A stretch of 64,000 nucleotides of DNA from Distichodus sexfasciatus (lineage: Eukaryota > Chordata > Actinopteri > Characiformes > Distichodontidae), in NCBI GenBank assembly GCA_032718565.1, contig JAVGVS010000446.1, forward strand, positions 220,001 to 284,000. The letters run 5' to 3'. The position numbers and the translations under genes are program-made. Shown piece after piece: positions 57,433 to 64,000 of this stretch. How positions within the stretch are numbered: the first letter of the stretch is position 1; every line of letters begins with the position of its first letter. The notes under the pieces were generated by a model. That model was given only the letters and a program-made list of their open reading frames with translations. It ran no database searches and had not been told where the DNA came from.

Positions 57433-57486
57433 ATGCACGTACACACACATACACACACACATTTATACACACATACACACACACAC

Positions 57487-57540
<54 letters not shown>

Positions 57541-57551
57541 CACACACATTT

Positions 57552-57585
<34 letters not shown>

Positions 57586-57592
57586 TTACACA

Positions 57593-57632
<40 letters not shown>

Positions 57633-57665
57633 TTTACACACACACACATTTACACACACACACAC

Positions 57666-57705
<40 letters not shown>

Positions 57706-57725
57706 GAATATTACACACACACTTA
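57433..57725 (+). repeat. long (CA)n tract with ATTTACA interruptions
   Basis: About 290 bp of (CA)n punctuated by CATTTACACA and CATTTCCACA every 20-60 bp. Long open frames here (His-Thr repeats) are repeat artefacts. Confidence 0.97.
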
Positions 57726-57944
57726 CAGACTGAAGACTTGAAGGTAAAGGCAAGACAGTTCCCAATAAGTTAAAATGCCCCTGGATCCTGTCATACTTAA
57801 ACCCTACCAGATGGAGAGAGAGAGAGCTGCTAGGGGTTAGTGGGAGCGGAAGAGAGACACAAAGAACGAAGAGGAGGGAGATGACGTGTTAGAGGGATAG
57901 AGAGAGATGGAGATGGAGAGAGATATTTAGAGGTGGTGATAAAA

Positions 57945-58278
57945 GACTGTGTGTGTGTGTGTATGTGTGTGTGTGTGTGAGTGTGTGTGTGTGTGTGTGT
58001 GAGTATGTGTGTGTGTGTGTGTGTGTGAGTGTGTGTGTGTGTGAGAGTGTGTGTGTGTGTGTGTGAGGTGTGTGTGTGTGTGTGAGTATGTGAGTGTGTG
58101 TGTGTGTGTGAGTATGTGTGTGTGTGTGTGTGAGTGTGTGTGTGTGTGTGTGTGTGAGTATGTGTGTGTGTGTGTGTGAGTGTGTGTGTGTGTGTGAGTA
58201 TGTGAGTGTGTGTGTGTGTGTGTGAGTATGTGTGTGTGTGTGTGTGAGTATGTGTTGTGTGTGTGTGTGTGTGTGTGC
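57945..58278 (+). repeat. long (TG)n tract with GAGTATG interruptions
   Basis: About 330 bp of (TG)n with TGAGTATGTG or TGAGTG interruptions at intervals of 15-40 bp. It is complementary in kind to the (CA)n tract 220 bp to its left. Confidence 0.97.
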
Positions 58279-58456
58279 TACATCTGTTCTTGGCATTGGC
58301 GCTGTGCTACATTTCTGTGTGTTCAAGCCGAACATTACAGTGTGTATTTGTGTGTGTGTATGTGTGGAGGAAATCAAGGCTAAATGACCTGTGGTCAGGG
58401 TGAAATGTGAGATGCACTGATGCGACTCGGACGCTTTGTGCTGCACATGACTGCAC

Positions 58457-58582
58457 TCTACACACACACACACACACACACACACCTCACACTCCAGCAA
58501 AGGACAAAAGCAGAGACTGAAATATTAAACCCACACAAATAGAAACAATCAATCTCAAACACACACACACACACACACACAC
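58457..58582 (+). repeat. two (CA)n tracts
   Basis: (CA)n at 58457-58484 and 58558-58583, separated by about 75 bp of ordinary sequence. Confidence 0.9.
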
Positions 58583-58696
58583 ACTTTGTCATTTGTCCCC
58601 CCATTTTCAGATGACAGAACTGACAGTGAAAGTGTTGATGTACAGCTATATCTCCATATGTTTCATAGATAGATTTAATACATTAATATTAATATG

Positions 58697-58928
58697 TGAC
58701 CCGATCTGCCGTAATGAGTCGGAAGTCGGCGTTCTATTTATTTAGATACGAGCTGATTATGTTGAAAAACATCACAAAAATATCGATTTTTCTTTTTTGG
58801 AGACCAGATTAATTTTGAAGACCTTTTCTTTCATATAAGACCAAAAAAGAAAAATCGATATTTTTGATGTTTGTCAACATAATCGACCTGTATCTAAATA
58901 AATAGAACACCGACTTCCAACTCATTAT
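58697..58928. mobile_element. foldback MITE, copy 2, right terminus lost
   Basis: Matches the copy at 36964-37209 through both arms, but the similarity ends at CAACTCATTA, about 20 bp short of the other terminus, where GA-rich sequence begins. Confidence 0.87.
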
Positions 58929-58929
58929 T

Positions 58930-59136
58930 TTAGAAACAAGGAGAAGGAGAAAAGATGAAGGAAAAGTAGACAATAAAGGCAGGGAGGGAGAAAGAGCGGC
59001 AGAACAAGGGACCTGGAGAGAGAGAGGGAAAGAGAGAGAGGATGAGAAACAGAGAAATAAAGAGATGAAGAGAGGAAAATAAAGAGTGAAAGATAGAGGG
59101 AGAGAGGAATAAAGCAGGATGAGGGAGATCAAGAGG

Positions 59137-59167
<31 letters not shown>

Positions 59168-59515
59168 GGTCAGATACAAAAAGAGGGGAATGAGAAAAGA
59201 TTGAAAAGTGGAGAAACAAATGGAGGGAGAGAGAGAGGGAAAAAGAAAGAGAAAAAGAGCCAGAGAGAGAAGAGACATCTGAAGAGGGACAGCGAGAGAA
59301 AGAAAGAGAGAAATAAAGAGAGATAGATGGAGGAAAAAGAGACAGTATGAAAAGTGAACCGGAGAGAGAGAGAGAGAGAGAGAATCAGAACAGTAGAGAA
59401 ATAAGGGGGGAGAGATAAAGAGTGGTAGAGATGGAGAAAAAGAAAGCTAGAGAGAATGAGAGAGGGGGGAAAAGACAGGAGGAGAAAAAAAGACAGAGTG
59501 TGAGAGAAACACACA
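58930..59515 (+). repeat. GA-rich polypurine tract
   Basis: About 580 bp of irregular purine-rich sequence with (GA)n cores at about 59143-59167 and 59363-59382. Long frames on either strand are composition artefacts. Confidence 0.93.
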
Positions 59516-59519
59516 CTGT

Positions 59520-60415
59520 GTACAGGAAGAGATTCAGACCTCCATGAGAGTGGACGTCTGACCGCCGTGACGTGAGCAACAGGCCCATGCTGCGTTTACA
59601 CCGTCATAAACACTATCTCTCACACACGCACACACACAAACACACACACTGATTCACACTCCTAAAAACACTTTAACTTGGTCCAGAAGCTCAGCGCTGT
59701 GTCCGGTTTGAGGGTCAGTGACTTCACGCTGCAATGATGAAATCCTGATATTTTATCGATCATATCGACGTCTTCTGATACCGCAAAGTCTCTGAGACGA
59801 TATCACATGCAGTCAGACTTCAGCGCGTACAGACGCCTGATTTTGCTGATGAGAGATCCACTGCATGCTCAGAATTTTGGCACAGGGCTTTAGAGAGCAG
59901 CAGGAATTCTGTGTTTTCCCACCGCTTGCGTTAAGCTGTGTCGGCTTTAATAAAACGAGGGAGAGGTTTAAAAACAGCGTTGATACTGAACCCTCTCGTT
60001 TAAAGAGTCACGAGTCCTAACTGATGGAGTGTTTAAGAAATTCATCAAGTTCTATCAACACACGGCTGCAGATCCGTCAGTGTAATTACGTTGTTGGCAA
60101 CATGGGAGATGTACACACGCACACATACGGGGAGTCTAGAAGATTCTAAAGCTCGCCCGGGGAGGAGATATTGCGCAAACACACGCATACAGCCACATGC
60201 TATACGTGTTAATGAAATTCAGTTGATGTCATTTATTCTTGCTGTAAAACATCCAAACCCTTCCTCCACAACTGAGAGAATCTTAGGCTACGCAGGACTG
60301 GGTTTGTGTAAGTGTAAATGGCCTAAAGGAGTAGGTATAGGGTATGTGGGACAGGAAGTGCCCTGGAAGGTAAGGGATATTTAAGGTATAAGGTGAAAGT
60401 GATCTGAAAGTGAAA
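59520..60415. other. unique non-coding stretch
   Basis: Slightly GC-richer sequence at 59690-60050 without recognisable coding features. A 97-codon frame at 60091-60384 is not supported. Confidence 0.45.
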
Positions 60416-60416
60416 G

Positions 60417-60648
60417 TGAGTGATTATTTTTTCATTGTGAGCACACCACAGCACAGCACACAGTGCACCACAACCAAATGTGACCTCTGCATTTGACCCA
60501 TCAGTGAAAGAGTAGTGGGCAGCTAACTTGGGCAGTGCCCAGGGAGCAGTGCTTGGGGACAGTAACTGTAGCGGTCTGGAATTCGAACCGGTGACCTTCT
60601 GATCACGGGGCGGACACCCTACCGTTACGCCACCAACTGAATAAAGAT
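60417..60648 (-). repeat. tRNA-derived SINE, family A, nearly complete
   Basis: Reverse-strand copy: AGTGAGTGATTATT tail, CAGTGCACCACAACCAAATG, GGCAGTGCCCAGGGAGCAGT, ATTCGAACCGG (B-box complement), CACCCTACCGTTACGCCACC head complement. AAGTGAGTGAT occurs just outside. Confidence 0.85.
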
Positions 60649-60649
60649 A

Positions 60650-61310
60650 CAGGATATTTAAGGTAAAGCTATTAAAGGTACAGGATATTTGGTAATATCT
60701 TATACTTTTAACACAGTTAACCCCAAATATCCTGTACCTTTAATACTCACAAATATCTCATACCTCTAATAACTTATGCCCCAAATATTATGTAGCTTTA
60801 ATATTTAATGAGCCAAATATCCTGTATGCTTAAAGGCATCTTAAATATAAATAACTGCATTTTGGTAGTTGAAATTGTATATTTGCATTTTGCATGTTGG
60901 ATGACGGTACAGAGTTAATGCTGTTCAGTATAATCTCTTTTCGTTTATCAGCAGCTCTGCGATATCCTCACATCTGTTACAGCATAAGGTCATCACATCA
61001 ACTCGCCAATGTGTCCATCTAGATTTGTGTTTGTGTTTAAGGCTTTCGACTGAGCTGATCCTTGACTTTGTCGAATAAAACGCAAATAAAGAAAACAATC
61101 CCTCCGTCACCTCAACCGCCCTCAACCCATTTTCACTCAAACCATCTTTTATCTTGAGACGTTTAACTTGGTTTCAGCTTTTAACTGATGGAAATGTTAA
61201 ATTATTACTGACACCTAGTGGTTTGGATGCATTCAATTTCTTAATTGTTTTTTCTCTTACAAATGTGATTGGGTCATAAGTCATCATAAGTGGTCATTTT
61301 CAGCCTCTGA
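60650..61310. other. unique non-coding stretch
   Basis: 60650-60845 carries ATATCCTGTACCTTTAA-like motifs in both orientations (an imperfect inverted repeat). The rest is AT-rich with no gene seen. Confidence 0.45.
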
Positions 61311-61324
61311 TTTGCAAAATTCAA

Positions 61325-61480
61325 TACTGTTCAATTCAGTTTTATTTATTTAACACTCTTAACAACAGTTATTGTCACAAAGCACTTTACATATAACCAG
61401 CCCAAACCCCCAACAAGCAAGCCTGAGGCGACAGTGGCAAGGACAAACTCCCTCCAGTAGCAAGAGTCGTTGCTGAGGCC
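61325..61480. repeat. dispersed fish repeat (TTTATTTATTTAACACTC...AAACTCCCTCC type)
   Basis: CAATTCAGTTTTATTTATTT, CACAAAGCACTTTACA, GGCGACAGTGGCAAGGACAA and ACTCCCTCC follow in the order I know from a very abundant teleost repeat. I cannot assign its class. Confidence 0.6.
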
Positions 61481-61886
61481 ACTTGATAAGATCCACTCAG
61501 CAACATTAAGCTAAAATTTGTTCAATATTAAACTGCTAATTCAGTTCAGGTCTGAAAAATTCCAGCTGGTTACAGATGATGATGTCCCCACAGAGTCCGG
61601 TGAGGGTTCAGTCGGTCAAGCATCGGCTCGGGATCAGCTCAGAAAAAAAGAAAGAGAAGAGAGTTAGTGCCCTACACCTAACCTCCGGCAGTGGCAAAGT
61701 AACCATGGAATAGGGTTAGGGTTAAAATACAGTAAAAAACAAATATGTGCACTGTGAGTTAAGTATTCAAATAAAGTGAGTATTATGTTGTTCCTAAACA
61801 TGTAGCTATAATACCTAGCAAAGCCAGAAAGCGTAAAAGCATTATTGACAGTTGTACAGTAGTGCTGGTGAATTTGAATGTGTTTG

Positions 61887-62223
61887 TGTCACGCGCACTC
61901 TGATCACGTGACCGACCCGGAAGTGGTCGGCATGATCGGGGAAGTATAAAAGGAGGCTTTTTCTCGTGGCTCACCGCTCAGTCATTGAGTCACCAGCCCA
62001 CCTCTGATGACGATCAACTTCAACTGTGAGTACTCCAGTTACTTGGTCATCTCTTCGATTGAGTGTGTGTCCTTTAGAACGCAGATTCCAGTGGGAATCT
62101 TAACTCTTCGTGTGAGAGAGTTCTTATTCGCATCTCACTCCGCGTTTGGGTTAACCATCCAGGCTACACAGGCTAACGGCTAACGGCTAGCATTTTTGTC
62201 AAATCCTAACCAGATCCCTGACA
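61887..62223 (+). mobile_element. solo LTR (337 bp) with 5-bp target-site duplication
   Basis: Termini are perfect inverted TGTCA...TGACA, flanked by identical GTTTG at 61882-61886 and 62224-62228. It has GATCACGTGAC and CCGGAAGTG (ETS-like) upstream of a TATAAAAGG TATA box at about 61946, followed by a plausible start region and a GTGAGTACT donor-like site near 62023. No internal retroelement genes are present, so it is a recombination-derived solo LTR. Confidence 0.85.
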
Positions 62224-62229
62224 GTTTGG

Positions 62230-63380
62230 GTAAACGAGGGTGTTTTGAACATTGTAATTTTTAAAAGCATAAAAACTGATCATTTTTGTTGAATTTTGGT
62301 CATAAATTGACTTTTTATTGTTTGTCATTAAAGTGTTAATATGAAAGTATTGTTGTTAATATGATTGTACTGTTAATTCTCAAGATATTGCAGCTACATG
62401 TTTAAGGTGTGGTCAGAAATAGAATAATCAATATAAAATTAGAATTCAACAAGTTAATTTCTTAGCTCAGCATTTTCAAAATTCAGCTTTTTTGCAAATG
62501 ATGTTACAAGTGAAGTTGTGTTCAAAATGTGAAAAATCACCACTCATCAATCATCTTGTCAATGATGCTTTGTTTCAAATGATTTCTGATGGGTTTTTTT
62601 TGTTTTTGGCAAGGTATTGTGGTTACACTTTAAATATGTGGCTATGATAACTTTTCTAACCACCAAACATGGTTAAAATAGGTCTAAAATGGAAATGATG
62701 AGACAATCGATCAATACCGTTGGCAAGTTTGACTAAAATTAATGTTGAATTACATTATAAATTAAGTTTTTATTGTCCACTGTTAAAGTTGCCGTATTTA
62801 CATTCAGAATGCAAAAAAGCACCAATACTGCTGACCATTTGTCGCGTTAGGCATTTGGCAAGGCATTTTAGCTGACCAATAGTATAATTAACAATTTTGG
62901 GAGTTAATAACGATTTTGGAAATAATAATTCTGAATTCAATAGTCAAATCATTTCAGAAACATTTGCTAAAGCTCACTTTTCTTATGGACTCATGGCATA
63001 AAGTATATTAATGGCTTTTAAAGGAAACAGAAGTAAAGCTCATGTTGTAGTACTCTTCAGACAGTGCTCAGACACTGGGAGACATCATATGATCTCTGTA
63101 AAAGGGAAATTTAAACCACACCATGGCCGGTTTTCAGGGCCGTTGCGGAAATTGGCAACATCCTTCCACAAAACTGGCTGGAGGCCTTCAGGCCCAGCTT
63201 CAGACTGTGAAACCCTGTTTAAAACTTTTTTCAAAACCTCTTTTTAAGGAGAGCTGGAGAAGCATTTGCATCCCCCAGACAGCCCTTCAGGATGTTTTGG
63301 GATCTCCCTTGTCGGAGGAAAACTTGCAGAAATTGTTGATTTCTAGTGTTGCTTCCCAATTTGGAATCAGTGCTTACAGT
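62230..63380. other. AT-rich stretch; no gene recognised
   Basis: AAGGTATTGTGGTTACA-like motifs recur at about 62385, 62610 and 62865, and once near 48820, suggesting an old dispersed repeat. Frames at 63011-63392 are not recognisable proteins. Confidence 0.4.
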
Positions 63381-63384
63381 CAGT

Positions 63385-63510
63385 TTTCCTGAGAGCAACT
63401 TGGAGTTAAGGGTCTTGCTCAGGGACCAATGGTGGTTGTGCTGGAAGTAGGATTCGAGCCCATGACCTCTTGGTCCAGAGTTGGGGATCCTAACCACTAG
63501 ACTGCCACCA
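63385..63510 (-). repeat. SINE family B, left member of an inverted pair
   Basis: GAGTTAAGGGTCTTGCTCAG and GGATTCGAGCCCATGACCTC mark a reverse-strand copy. Confidence 0.8.
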
Positions 63511-63584
63511 CCATGCAAGAGAATGAGAGGAGGAGGAGAAGGAGGGATGGATGAAGAAAGATGGGTCTACCAATGGGTTTGTAG

Positions 63585-63722
63585 TGGTCTACTGTTTAGG
63601 ATACTGGACCAAGAGGTTGTGAGTTCGAATCCTACCTCCAGCACTACCCTCATTGGGTCCCTGAGCAAGACCCTTAACCGCAAGTTGCTTCAGGGAAACC
63701 CTCCCTGAAATGAGGATGCTTT
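63585..63722 (+). repeat. SINE family B, right member of an inverted pair
   Basis: CCAAGAGGTTGTGAGTTCGA, CATTGGGTCCCTGAGCAAGA and CCCTTAACC. The sequence beyond, to the window end, is purine-rich and then CG-containing unique DNA with no gene seen. Confidence 0.8.
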
Positions 63723-64000
63723 AATGTGGATTAATGTAGGAGAGAGGGAAGACTAGAAGAAAAGGAGGAAGAGCAGCAGGAGGAGGAATACAACATAGAG
63801 GGAATCCACCCGGCTCAGGGAAAACTGCAAACACATGCGTCCCGAAGGGCAATGCGATGCGTCATTGCCGCGAAGGCGACGTCACCGCCGAAAACAAACA
63901 TGCCACGCCTCAGCCTGCTTTCACTTCTCATGCATGTGTAGAGTGTGTGGTCTTCGAATGGGAGAGAGATATAATGAAGGTGAGGAAGAGAAACAGGGTG

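Noticed and set aside
57281..58500. Long open frames of His-Thr and Cys-Val repeats (up to 203 codons)
   Set aside because: They are translations of (CA)n and (TG)n microsatellites; every frame stays open because the repeats lack stop codons.
61783..61974. 63-codon minus-strand frame with a hydrophobic, signal-peptide-like end
   Set aside because: The hydrophobic part is at the C-terminus, the frame overlaps the solo LTR, and nothing supports a transcript.
12131..64000. Neighbouring genes expected near VEGFA in other vertebrates (for example mrps18a)
   Set aside because: I compared candidate frames with what I remember of the protein and saw no match.

Overview
The window is vertebrate genomic DNA, almost certainly from a teleost fish. 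It is AT-rich, most of it is non-coding, and it is full of long CA/TG, GA and AAT microsatellites, tRNA-derived SINEs, fish-type DNA transposons, small foldback elements and solo LTRs. The one gene I can reconstruct is vegfaa (vascular endothelial growth factor A). Its protein has the exon layout of human VEGFA, and from memory its sequence is closest to zebrafish Vegfaa. An otophysan fish (carp, catfish or characin relatives) is my best guess, but I cannot name the species.

Layout. vegfaa lies on the minus strand: start codon at 11365, stop codon at 2503, and a probable 3'UTR down to about 1135. Seven coding exons (human exons 1, 2, 3, 4, 5, 7 and 8) have lengths of 66, 43, 197, 77, 33, 132 and 22 nt. 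They join in frame with GT-AG junctions into a 189-residue precursor. No exon 6 is recognisable. The likely 5'UTR and core promoter lie at about 11366-12130, a CpG-rich stretch with an inverted CCAAT box and a CRE-like site. Intron 1 carries a full CRE, ACGTG motifs, an (ATATC)n array and a degenerate minisatellite.

From 12.2 kb to the right end (about 52 kb) I find no intact protein gene. This upstream flank holds mobile and repetitive DNA: a LINE fossil at 16.8-17.3 kb; four pieces of one IS630/Tc1-like transposon family (25.6-26.5, 40.9-42.8, 46.5-47.9 and 47.9-48.1 kb); a 325-bp TIR element at 30 kb; two copies of a foldback MITE (37.0 and 58.7 kb); two solo LTRs (56.0-56.4 and 61.9-62.2 kb); three SINE families in many copies; and several minisatellites. 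A few non-repetitive, GC-richer islands (20.4, 24.1, 28.7 and 54.0 kb) are candidates for vegfaa regulatory elements or unrecognised exons.

The observation I find most interesting is in the vegfaa intron before exon 7, the exon encoding the heparin-binding domain. In the transcript a roughly 90-nt (UG)n tract and a roughly 80-nt (CU)n tract sit directly upstream of the exon 7 acceptor. Exon 7 can be skipped in frame. This recalls the UG-repeat/pyrimidine-tract arrangement that controls human CFTR exon 9, and it suggests that microsatellite length could tune the ratio of heparin-binding to freely diffusible VEGF-A. A second large-scale oddity is the mirror-like order CT-rich, (CA)n, (TG)n, GA-rich at 57.0-59.5 kb.
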